From NCBI GenBank assembly GCA_964388955.1, contig CAYMCO010000033.1, positions 1 to 64,000 of the forward strand: 64,000 nucleotides of DNA, written 5' to 3'. The position numbers were made by a program, and so were the translations under genes. This document shows, piece after piece, positions 55,684 to 63,745 of this stretch. The stretch comes from CAYMCO01 sp964388955. Lineage in GTDB: Bacteria; Chloroflexota; Anaerolineae; Anaerolineales; E44-bin32. Position 1 is the first letter of the stretch, and each line of letters starts with the position of its first letter. The notes below the pieces were generated by a model, which saw nothing but the letters and a program-made list of their open reading frames with translations, made no database searches and was not told where the DNA came from.

Positions 55684-57204
55684 TCATCGGTCCCCTCGGT
55701 CGGTCTCCACATCGTCGGGCTTCGTGCCCGTGGGACCTTTGGAAATCCTGCTCTGGATCCATCCGATGACCTGCGCATACTCCCCCTTGTCCGGAAGCCA
55801 GAAAGCCATTCCCAGCAGAACCAGGACGAGGGCGACCCCACGCCAGAGCAACGCCTTGAAGACAACCCCTGCCATGAGACCGACGGCCAGCAGCAGGGCG
55901 GCCTTGCCCAGGAACGTCCGGTTCCGCTTCCAGAGCGAAAAACCTGTCCGTGAGGTCATATAGAGCAGATTGGGAACCATGACTACGAGGTTGGCGAGAA
56001 AATACCCGAGCGGCACGGATAGCAGCCCCACGTGTGGCATCATGAGGCCAGATGCCAGCACCCATCCGCCCCACAGCAGAAAGGTCTCTGCGGTAAGGTA
56101 TGGGAATCGTTCCAGTGGGATCAAGGATATGCTCCAGCTCTCACGGGCCACACGCAGGATATCTCCCAGGAAGTGCCAAAGGATGATGTCGGCCGCGGGA
56201 AGGAAGTCTCGGCGATACAGGATGGGGATCCACGCGTCCCTGAGGAGGAACAAACCGGCGACCGCTGGGGCCAACAAGAGCAGGTTGATCCTCAGACTAT
56301 TGTTCTGAATCCGCGAGACCAGATCCGAGTTCTGGCGCGTCATTGCCACCCGAGGCATCCCATAAGTCGAGGTGATGTTGGAGATGAAGCCCATGTAGAC
56401 GAGTGAGATGCCCCACACTGTTTGGTAGATCCCATTTGCGTCGGCCCCAAGCTGGCGGATGATCTCGCCGCGCACCCACAGGGGTGCCAGCGCCGAAATG
56501 AGATAAATGACGAAGAGCGGGCGGAACAGGCGCCAGAAGGAGAGCAGTTCCGGCCAATCTGCCCCGGCCGCGAGTAGCCGAAGGCCGTGCTCCCGTGCAG
56601 GCCCGCGTCTGAAGAAGAACGCCACCACAAGCAGATGAGCCGCTTGCGAAAGCAGCAGCGATAGGACCGCGCCATAGATCCGCAGACGAAGGATCAGAAC
56701 CGCCGTCAGTACGAGGCTGGCAGAGTAGCCGGCAAGGGCGGAGAGCGCCAGATCCCGCCAACGCAGCAGCCCGCGGAAGGCGCTCAGCAGCACAACATAC
56801 TCCAGCATCAGCACCGCGCTGAAGAAGGTGATATTGATGAAGCCTCGATATCGCTCGTCCCCGAAGACCCAGACCGAGAATGTGCGGGAGAAAAGCAATC
56901 CGGCCACGATCATCAGCGATCCGATCAGCAGATATACATACACGACCGTGGTCAGCATTCGCGCGATTCGGCGATATTGGGAATCGCCGTGGTACTCGGC
57001 GACCTGTTTTGTGATGCCGGCGGCGCCGCCGAAGGACATCAACCGCCGGAGGGATTTGAGGAGCAAGTCCGCTTGAGAGAAGATTCCGACGCCGCCAGGC
57101 CCCAACCAGATTGCGAGGATCTTTGTTCGCAGGAATCCATATACCACGGAAATCCCCTGGAATATGCCGACGAAGCCATATGCTTCCAGGAACTCACCTA
57201 GCAC
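55684..57204 (-). CDS. Wzx-type oligosaccharide flippase (MOP superfamily)
   Basis: 506 aa from GTG 57204. About 12-14 hydrophobic helices. The N-terminus VYGFLRTKILAIWLGPGGVGIFSQADLLLKSL is typical of PST/Wzx proteins. It moves undecaprenyl-linked oligosaccharide across the inner membrane before polymerisation. First gene of a leftward operon with a GT4 and a pyruvyl transferase; a TATAAT-bearing promoter lies ~105 bp upstream. Confidence 0.92.
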   Translation of the reverse strand: MLGEFLEAYGFVGIFQGISVVYGFLRTKILAIWLGPGGVGIFSQADLLLKSLRRLMSFGGAAGITKQVAEYHGDSQYRRIARMLTTVVYVYLLIGSLMIVAGLLFSRTFSVWVFGDERYRGFINITFFSAVLMLEYVVLLSAFRGLLRWRDLALSALAGYSASLVLTAVLILRLRIYGAVLSLLLSQAAHLLVVAFFFRRGPAREHGLRLLAAGADWPELLSFWRLFRPLFVIYLISALAPLWVRGEIIRQLGADANGIYQTVWGISLVYMGFISNITSTYGMPRVAMTRQNSDLVSRIQNNSLRINLLLLAPAVAGLFLLRDAWIPILYRRDFLPAADIILWHFLGDILRVARESWSISLIPLERFPYLTAETFLLWGGWVLASGLMMPHVGLLSVPLGYFLANLVVMVPNLLYMTSRTGFSLWKRNRTFLGKAALLLAVGLMAGVVFKALLWRGVALVLVLLGMAFWLPDKGEYAQVIGWIQSRISKGPTGTKPDDVETDRGDR

Positions 57205-57285
57205 GCCGACCCCCCATGGAATCGCCCCTTTTGTCGATCGACCGAAATCAGCCCAGACATGTCATCAATGCAGGTCTATCTCTGA

Positions 57286-57313
57286 TTGCCCCTTGTTTGG
57301 ACAGGCGTATTAT
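57286..57313 (+). promoter_or_regulatory. Candidate promoter for the DUF6056-like gene
   Basis: TTGCCC (57286-57291), 16-bp spacer, TATTAT (57308-57313, five of six). Leader ~260 nt. Confidence 0.4.
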
Positions 57314-57338
57314 AGACTGAGGATCCGACAAGACTCAA
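57309..57338 (-). promoter_or_regulatory. Candidate promoter for the flippase operon
   Basis: On the minus strand: TTGAGT (57338-57333), 18-bp spacer, perfect TATAAT (57314-57309). Its -10 overlaps that of the rightward promoter, so the two polymerases would compete. Confidence 0.5.
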
Positions 57339-57577
57339 AACCAAGCCTCTCGACGTACCTTGCTCGGAGCTGGTTCCACGGCGCTGATCGGGCGCCGGGA
57401 TCCAGGTTGGATGCAAGGGAGAGGGCATGGAGTGCCGAGTGGACAACCGGATCCACTTGAGGCGGGGCATCAGGCGGCTGGACCCCAGGGGCAGGGCTTG
57501 CTAGAATCGGCTGCAAAGGCCTGCCGCCGCTGCGGGTCGCAGAACGAGCAGCAGGGAGCGGCAGCGAGGGAGTGACG

Positions 57578-59035
57578 GTGAGGACCATTTCCAGTAGAGG
57601 TGTTCTCCTGCTTGCGCTGGCCGCCATCTTGCTCATGGTCCCGCTGGTCAGCCATGCATTTGTCGGAACCTTCTCGCGGTATGTGGCGGACGACTACTGC
57701 ACCTCCGGCATTCTGTATGAGAAAGGGCTGCTGGGGAGCCAAGCCTACTGGTATACGGCTTGGTCGGGCCGCTATGCATTCTATTTCACCATCAACCTGC
57801 TCGAGTTGATCGGACCTAGCGCCGTCCCATTCCTCCCCGGCGCTGCGCTGGCGCTTTGGCTGGCAGCAGCCAGCCTTTGCATTCGCCAGTGGACGAAGTT
57901 CCGGACGAGGCGGCTGGCCCTGCTGCTCCCATTCATGCTATCCGAGGCCCTGCTGGTGGGAACCTTCGACGCGACCCCGAATGTCTTCCAATCCCTCTAT
58001 TGGCAGACCGGAATGCTGACCTATGCCTTCCCACTGCTGCTGGCCACGGGCATGCTGGCGATTGCAGGCTGGCTCCGATTCCAGGAAAGGCGCTCACCCC
58101 GGGTTGTGGCCGCCGTCTTTGCCGGTGTCCCGCTGGCGCTGATCATCGGCGGGTACTCCGAGACGATCGTGAGCGTGCAGACGGCTGCGCTGATCATGCT
58201 CTTGATTCTGCTGGTTTGGAATCCGGTCTATCGCTCCCGAACCCTCCCGCGCGCCTTCGCCATCGCCTGTCTGGCCGGATCGATCATCGCCATGGCCATC
58301 GTGATCGGCGCTCCCGGGAACGCCAACCGTCAGGCCGAAATGCCCCCTCCCCCGGATCTATTCTCCCTCATATACTTGTCCAACAGATACGCTGCGGCGT
58401 TCAGCGTCAAAGCGCTATTGGCCTCGCCTCTCACCGCCCTGGTTTGTGCGGCGCCGGCGTTCCTGTTTGGGGGTATTCATGCCAATCCCGAGCGCGAACC
58501 CAGCCTGTTCGACATTCCTTTGGGGGGAAAATGGCGCATCGTCCTGCCGGTCCTGCTACCCGCTCTTGTCGGCTATGGGCTCATCCTGGCCACCACTGCG
58601 CCCTATGTATACACGATTGGGATCTATCCCGATGACCGCGTGCTGGTTACCGCCCAGTACATCTTGAACGGCACCCTGACCGTGTGCGGATTCCAGCTTG
58701 GCCTGCTTGCGAGAGGGTACCCAGAATCATCCTTTGGCAGGCGCCTGCTTCACAGCAAAGGGCTTCCCTATTCCCTGGCAGTGGTCCTGCTGGCCAGCTG
58801 CCTTTGGGCGTCTCAGCGGATCTGGGTTCGGCTGCCTGAAATGAGGGGATATGCACGCCGCTGGGACCAGCGGCAGGCCGAGATCCAACGCGCCGTTCGC
58901 GCGGGCGCGACTTCGCTGGCAGTGGAGCGCCTGCCGCGTATGGCGGACTTGGGGGATGTCTCCAGGGATCCCGAGCGTTGGATCAACATCTGCATCGCGC
59001 GTGCATACGGTTTGCAGAGTATCGAAAGGCGCTGA
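57578..59035 (+). CDS. Multi-pass membrane protein, DUF6056-like
   Basis: 485 aa from GTG 57578, chosen because GAGGGA lies 6 nt upstream; GTG 57572 is too close. About 10 hydrophobic helices. After the first helix, YVADDYCTSGILYEKGLLGSQAYWYTAWSGRYAFYF matches the acidic first loop of the DUF6056/oligosaccharyl- or GT-C-like membrane proteins (A-D-D-Y motif). Its neighbours (Wzx flippase, GT4) support a role in surface glycan assembly. It lacks a Wzy signature I can name. Confidence 0.8.
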   Translation: MRTISSRGVLLLALAAILLMVPLVSHAFVGTFSRYVADDYCTSGILYEKGLLGSQAYWYTAWSGRYAFYFTINLLELIGPSAVPFLPGAALALWLAAASLCIRQWTKFRTRRLALLLPFMLSEALLVGTFDATPNVFQSLYWQTGMLTYAFPLLLATGMLAIAGWLRFQERRSPRVVAAVFAGVPLALIIGGYSETIVSVQTAALIMLLILLVWNPVYRSRTLPRAFAIACLAGSIIAMAIVIGAPGNANRQAEMPPPPDLFSLIYLSNRYAAAFSVKALLASPLTALVCAAPAFLFGGIHANPEREPSLFDIPLGGKWRIVLPVLLPALVGYGLILATTAPYVYTIGIYPDDRVLVTAQYILNGTLTVCGFQLGLLARGYPESSFGRRLLHSKGLPYSLAVVLLASCLWASQRIWVRLPEMRGYARRWDQRQAEIQRAVRAGATSLAVERLPRMADLGDVSRDPERWINICIARAYGLQSIERR

Positions 59036-59518
59036 TGTCGCGGCGCATTCACTGATACTTTCGGGACTTTCACACAAGAAATCCCCCTTCGAGCGCTCAA
59101 GCTCCGCCGAGTCTTCCGGTGACGCACCGCACGGCTCCCATTTGCAGACCTGGTTGACCATCACCCGCCTCGCGCTCTTCGCCCGCTGAGCATCCCCGTC
59201 TGACCGACCATCTGTCCCTTCAATTGGGCGGTACTCGGGGATATGACTATCGACCTACCCCTCATAGGGGGATAGTCCTATTGCTCCGCGAGGTTCGTTC
59301 CCCAAGAATACACTCGGGGATATCCGTATCTGAATCCAATTGCGGGATGAATGCCGGCAGGGGCTCACCGCCGAGTCCGACGCTTGCTCCATTGGGAGGG
59401 CGATGGACCGATCGCGAACCCGCAAGCGGCAGAAGGTTTCAGATGTCGGAGCGGCGGGCGGCGGGCCGTTCGTCGCCCGTGGCCTGACACATCGCCGCAT
59501 AATCAAGGAGCAAACACA
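59036..59518. other. Intergenic region with direct repeats and a hairpin upstream of the lipoprotein pair
   Basis: About 480 bases, no supported gene. Contains a 12-bp direct repeat (59233, 59312) and a bulged hairpin between the two copies. Confidence 0.5.
59233..59323 (+). repeat. Direct repeat pair with hairpin between, upstream of the lipoprotein genes
   Basis: ACTCGGGGATAT at 59233-59244 and 59312-59323. Just after the first copy, GACTATC (59245-59251) pairs with GATAGTC (59271-59277) around CCCCT-CAT-AGGGG. This looks like a regulatory site, but its regulator is unknown. Confidence 0.4.
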
Positions 59519-60526
59519 ATGAGAGTCTGGAAAGCGGTCTCACTCGCCCTGGTCTTCCTTCTCGCCGCCGGCTGCCAGCTGCCGATGCCGGCGGGCCAGA
59601 CGGGGGGAGGTGATGTGAATCCCTCCCTGGAAGAGACCAGAATTGCATTGGCAATTCAAGAGACTGCGCTCGCCATGGATATCGAATCTGCCACCCAGAT
59701 GGCGGCCGCCCAACCTCCGCCGACGGAACCACCCCCACCGCCTCCGACCGTCGCACCGCCCCCGACCCAACCGGCGCCGACCTCCGCCCCGGCACAGCCG
59801 ACGGCCCCCCAACCGACCAGCGAGTCGCCTGCCGTTGACTCGCCCGCCGGTGAGCTGGCACCGGAAGGCAGCCTCACGCGCGCGCCCTATGACCCCGCGG
59901 CCGGCTATGGGCCGCCGATCGTGCACGAGGATTTTGAGGGCAGCTCGGGCATTTTCCCCAGCCGCTCGGACGGGGTCGCTCGCGCCTGGTATGCCGATGG
60001 CCGCTATAACATCAGCTTCACAACCCTTGGGCGATACACGTGGTATTGGACCAACGAGGATGGCGGGGACTTCTACGCCGAGGCAGTGATGATCAACGGT
60101 GATGAGTGTGTCCAGTGGGATCGCGGCGGGATTCTCTTCCGCGGCGATATCACAACGGACACCGCGTACTTCTTCGGAGTCACCTGCGACGGCAACTATT
60201 TCATTGCCGACTCATCCGACTACTACGGGGACTCGGTCTGCTACATATGGGACGGAGGATCTGAATGGGATTGTTCCTACCCCAAGATGACCCCCAGTGA
60301 GTATATTGCGGTGGGCCCCAGCGCCGTGAATCGAATCGGAATCATGGCGCAGGGAGGCGACTACAGCTTCTATGTGAACGGCAACTACGTGGACAGCTTC
60401 TCCGAATGGGCGTATCTGGGATTCGTGGACATCTCCAGAGGGCCATTTGCCTTGTTCCTTGGAACACATCAGCGGGATAGGGCGCGCGTGCAGTTCGAGG
60501 AGTTCAACGTCTGGAATCTTCCCTAG
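59519..60526 (+). CDS. Lipoprotein with Pro-rich stalk and beta-rich sensor-like domain (tandem copy 1)
   Basis: 335 aa from ATG 59519 (AAGGAG 8 nt upstream). Lipobox LLAAGC (Cys19); a short helix EETRIALAIQETALAMDIESAT; a Pro/Thr/Ala stalk (~65-115); then a ~200-residue beta-rich domain beginning YDPAAGYGPP. The domain has DGRYNISFTTLGRYTWYWTNEDGGDFYAE, CVQWDRGGILFRG, VCYIWDGGSEWDC and ends AQGGDYSFYVNGNYVDSF, similar to LamG/DUF1080-type lectin-like sandwiches. It is anchored in the membrane or cell surface. The exact ligand is unknown; it could bind a glycan or act in adhesion. Confidence 0.82.
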   Translation: MRVWKAVSLALVFLLAAGCQLPMPAGQTGGGDVNPSLEETRIALAIQETALAMDIESATQMAAAQPPPTEPPPPPPTVAPPPTQPAPTSAPAQPTAPQPTSESPAVDSPAGELAPEGSLTRAPYDPAAGYGPPIVHEDFEGSSGIFPSRSDGVARAWYADGRYNISFTTLGRYTWYWTNEDGGDFYAEAVMINGDECVQWDRGGILFRGDITTDTAYFFGVTCDGNYFIADSSDYYGDSVCYIWDGGSEWDCSYPKMTPSEYIAVGPSAVNRIGIMAQGGDYSFYVNGNYVDSFSEWAYLGFVDISRGPFALFLGTHQRDRARVQFEEFNVWNLP

Positions 60527-60641
60527 TCATGCCCAGGGCTACCCGCTGGCAAATCCGGGCGTCAGGGGCAGATTTCGCTCAGCCCCGCCTTGCCACCGCC
60601 AGCGCGAGCACGACTACGGCAATCACAAGAAAGGGCTCAGG

Positions 60642-61751
60642 ATGAAGTCAAGAATCCCACAATCGCATTCCGGAGTTCCCGAGCGTCCGTCGGGGAATCC
60701 GGCGCTCCGCGTGGCATCGGCGATCAGTCTCCTGTTGATTTCCTCTCTGCTGGCGGGTTGTATGCTCCCTGTTGCGCAAACCAACCCCTCTGGAGGAGGC
60801 GATCCAAGCATCGAGGAGACGCGCATCGCGCTCGCGATCCAATCGACCTCCCTGGCGATGCAGATCCAGTCCGCCACTCTCGCTGCCGGCTCACAGCCAG
60901 ATCCGACCGATCCGCCGCCACCTACGCAGCCGCCGGCGCCGACTCAACCGCCTGCCCCCACCGCGCCGCCTCCCCAGCCGACGGCCGTCCAGCCCACGGT
61001 AGAGGCTCCCACAGCCGCGCCCCCGGCCGGCGCGCAATACGTGGAAGGCAGCATGGAGCGCGCCGCATATGACCCGGCGGCAGGCTACGGTCCGCCCAGC
61101 GTGAGCGACGCTTTCGATGGCAACAGCGGGCTCTTTGCCGCACAGTCGAACGGCGCGAGCAGATCGTGGTACGCGGATGGGCGCTACAATATCGCCTTTT
61201 CCAGCAGAGGTCTCTACACCTGGTACTGGACCGAGCATGATGGTGGCGACTTCTATGCGGAAGTGGTGGCCATTAACGGCGACAAGTGTGTTCAGTGGGA
61301 TCGCACCGGAATGGTCGTTCGAGGGGTGCGTTCGAGCGGATTCTTCGGCAACGTAGCGGACGTCGATTTCGGCTACCTGTTGGGAATTACGTGCGGCGGC
61401 AACTACTTCATGGCCGTCACCGGTGGGCCAGGGAACATGGGTTGGGTGTGCTATATGTGGGATGGAGGCTCGTCATGGGACTGCGATGGCTCCTATTACC
61501 TTCCTTCTTCCTATATCGCCACGGGCCCGGGCGCTGCCAACCGCATCGGCGTCATGGCTCAAGGCGGGCAGATCAGCCTGTACGTCAACGGCAACTACGT
61601 CGATGGTTTCAACGAGTGGACTTTCTGGGGGACGACCGCCACGGGATCCTGGTCCAATCCCAGAGGACAGTTCGCACTCTTCCTGGGAACCGGCCAAAAA
61701 GGGGATGCCCGCGTCAGCTTTGAGGAATATAACTTCTGGAACAACCCATGA
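60642..61751 (+). CDS. Lipoprotein paralogue of the preceding gene (tandem copy 2)
   Basis: 369 aa from ATG 60642 (AAAGGG upstream). N-terminal ~25 residues precede a signal segment with lipobox SLLAGC (Cys40), the same EETRIALAIQSTSLAMQIQSAT helix, a Pro/Thr/Ala stalk and the beta-domain starting YDPAAGYGPPSVSDAFDG. DGRYNIAFSSRGLYTWYWTEHDGGDFYAE, CVQWDRTGMVVRG, VCYMWDGGSSWDC and LYVNGNYVDGF correspond one to one with copy 1. An insertion near RSSGFFGNVADVDFGYL makes it longer. Clear tandem duplication with divergence. Confidence 0.82.
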   Translation: MKSRIPQSHSGVPERPSGNPALRVASAISLLLISSLLAGCMLPVAQTNPSGGGDPSIEETRIALAIQSTSLAMQIQSATLAAGSQPDPTDPPPPTQPPAPTQPPAPTAPPPQPTAVQPTVEAPTAAPPAGAQYVEGSMERAAYDPAAGYGPPSVSDAFDGNSGLFAAQSNGASRSWYADGRYNIAFSSRGLYTWYWTEHDGGDFYAEVVAINGDKCVQWDRTGMVVRGVRSSGFFGNVADVDFGYLLGITCGGNYFMAVTGGPGNMGWVCYMWDGGSSWDCDGSYYLPSSYIATGPGAANRIGVMAQGGQISLYVNGNYVDGFNEWTFWGTTATGSWSNPRGQFALFLGTGQKGDARVSFEEYNFWNNP

Positions 61752-61785
61752 TGACAAGCTGGAAAGCAGCATTTCGTAATGGCAG

Positions 61786-63297
61786 TCAGCGGCCGCCAGC
61801 GGAAGGTTTTCCTTGAGGCGTCGTCTGGGCAGCCAATTCGGCCCGCCGGGATATCTCTTTCACCATGCCGGAAAAGATGATCTTGTGGATTGGATAGAGT
61901 AAGTACCAATAGAGATATCCCAAGAGCCCTTCCGGCTTGAAGAGAGCCACTTGGTGGATCTCAGTCATGCGATTATCCAACGGCTCTATCGCAAATTGAA
62001 GCCAAGCCTTTCCCGGCAATTTCATCTCAGCCCTGAATCTGAGTAGACGGTTTGGCTCCAGCGCCTCAACGCGCCAGAAATCAACCGCATCGCCAACTCG
62101 CAAGGTTTCCGGCGTTCGTCTGCCTCTCTGTAGGCCAACGCCTCCAGACAGGCGATCCATGATGCCGCGCAAGCGCCACGCCCAATTGAAGTATAGCCAC
62201 CCCGTTCGGCCCCCAAGCAGCGCGATCACACGATATACCTCTTCAGGGGGCGCCGATACGGATTTTTCACGCCTCTGGGTCAGAGGGGCCTCTTTATCGA
62301 TACTCTCCATCGCGGAAGCCGCTGCCGAGTTCGTGGATAGCGCGTCCGACCAAGAGGTCTCCACATGGCCAACATCGAAGCGCTCGAAGGCCAATCCCAC
62401 CGCTGTTTCGAAGCCCGTTGGCCGGATGGAAGGGAAGATGGACCGAGCCAGATTGCTTTGCATGATGGACGCATTCTGCAGGGCCATCACAATCGGGCAG
62501 GCGACATCCTTGGGAACCGGGGTCGTCCAATGGATCCAGTTCGCCGAAAGAGTGGCGGGCACCGGGGGTATTCTGAACTGCCATTGACGCAGCCCTCTGA
62601 GGTCTGCGCAGATGGCGAGCATTTCGCTGAAGGTGAGAGCATCCGCCCCCGCGATTTCAATGATCTTATCTTGGCTCTGAGGGACATCCAATGTCGACAC
62701 GAGATAGTCAAGCACATCCCCGATGCCTATCGGCTGGACCTTGGCAAACGCCCAATTCGGGAGGAGGACGATGGGCACTCGCTCTGTCAGGTATCGAATG
62801 AGCTCAAAGAAAACGCTTCCGGATCCGACGATCAGTGAGGTGAGGAACTCCGTAATGGGAAGGCCCGCTTTGCGCAGCTCATTACCGATGCTTGATGCGG
62901 TCTTTGTCGAGGATCCTTCGTCAAGGGCGCTTCTCTCCCCAAGGTGAACAATCCGCTGAACGCCCGATTGTCTTGCAGCACGTGCGAAATCCTCTGCGGC
63001 AGTTGTTCGATCTCCCGATGCCCCGGGGCATCCTCGGCCCTCAGGGATCATGTAATATGCGATATCCACACCTGTTAGGGCCGCGACCAGGGAGGCCGGA
63101 TCGTTGATATCCCCCTCGGAGAGTTCTACTTGGTCGATCCACGATCGTCCCTGCAGCCTGGAAATATCCCGCGTGAAGACACGAACATGCTTGTTCTCAT
63201 CCAAGAGCCGAGGCACCAATCGCCCGCCAACGTAGCCCGTCGCGCCTGTAACCAGCAGCCGTCCACGTGTCAAGTCCTCTATGATCCCTACCTCCAC
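61786..63297 (-). CDS. SDR (NmrA/epimerase-like) protein fused to DUF2867
   Basis: 503 aa. The N-terminal ~330 residues are an atypical SDR with LLVTGATGYVGGRLVPRLL, YMIPEG, and DLSEGDINDP-like loops. The C-terminal ~150 residues resemble DUF2867 (SRPBCC/START-like; WAWRLRGIMDRLSGGVGLQRGRR, GDAVDFWRVE, FKPEGLLGYLYWYLLYPIHKIIF). Full-length SDR-DUF2867 proteins are common in soil bacteria and Chloroflexota, with no fixed role. Soluble, perhaps peripheral. Next on the minus strand after the cyclic-nucleotide-binding gene, 61 bases downstream. Confidence 0.85.
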   Translation of the reverse strand: MEVGIIEDLTRGRLLVTGATGYVGGRLVPRLLDENKHVRVFTRDISRLQGRSWIDQVELSEGDINDPASLVAALTGVDIAYYMIPEGRGCPGASGDRTTAAEDFARAARQSGVQRIVHLGERSALDEGSSTKTASSIGNELRKAGLPITEFLTSLIVGSGSVFFELIRYLTERVPIVLLPNWAFAKVQPIGIGDVLDYLVSTLDVPQSQDKIIEIAGADALTFSEMLAICADLRGLRQWQFRIPPVPATLSANWIHWTTPVPKDVACPIVMALQNASIMQSNLARSIFPSIRPTGFETAVGLAFERFDVGHVETSWSDALSTNSAAASAMESIDKEAPLTQRREKSVSAPPEEVYRVIALLGGRTGWLYFNWAWRLRGIMDRLSGGVGLQRGRRTPETLRVGDAVDFWRVEALEPNRLLRFRAEMKLPGKAWLQFAIEPLDNRMTEIHQVALFKPEGLLGYLYWYLLYPIHKIIFSGMVKEISRRAELAAQTTPQGKPSAGGR

Positions 63298-63358
63298 TCC
63301 ACCCTGAACGAACTCACTTGAGAATCATACCAATGAACATCGTGTCCGAGCCAGATCT

Positions 63359-63718
63359 CTACTCCTGCGTCAATTGGGATTGGAGCGACCTGATCCTTCG
63401 AGACATCGTCTCGACGAGGCGAAAGGCCAAGGATGGATCTTTTGAAATCCTTCTCAGGAGATTCTTCTTGTCTATCGTGAGAATTCGCGCTGGTCCCTTC
63501 GCACGCACCGTCGCCGACCGAACCTCGTGATCGAACAACGCCATCTCACCGAAGAAATCACCCGATTCCAAGAGGGCCATCCGCGTATCTTCTCCATCTT
63601 CCTCCAAGACCACTTCAACCACCCCATCCTGAATAACGTACATGCAATCCCCGATTTCACCCTGTCGAATAATCACCTCGCCATCCTGATACGTTTTTCC
63701 CAGAGCGCCGGTATCCAT
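63359..63718 (-). CDS. Stand-alone cyclic nucleotide-binding domain protein
   Basis: 119 aa, start preceded by GAGGAAACC. Almost the whole protein is one CNB domain: GEVIIRQGEIGDCMYVIQDGVVEVV, then the phosphate-binding cassette GDFFGEMALFDHEVRSATVRA, with Glu and Arg in canonical places, followed by the lid helices. No HTH, kinase or channel domain, so it can only bind nucleotide and signal by interaction. It follows the partial gene at 63746 by 27 bases. It may read cAMP or cGMP made by the three cyclases of this window. Confidence 0.9.
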   Translation of the reverse strand: MDTGALGKTYQDGEVIIRQGEIGDCMYVIQDGVVEVVLEEDGEDTRMALLESGDFFGEMALFDHEVRSATVRAKGPARILTIDKKNLLRRISKDPSLAFRLVETMSRRIRSLQSQLTQE

Positions 63719-63745
63719 GGTTTCCTCGATTCCTGTTTCAACGGC

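Larger units (their letters stand above)
57205..57577. other. Divergent intergenic region with overlapping promoters
   Basis: About 370 bases between the leftward flippase operon and rightward DUF6056-like gene. It contains two overlapping candidate promoters at 57286-57338. No gene. Confidence 0.55.
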
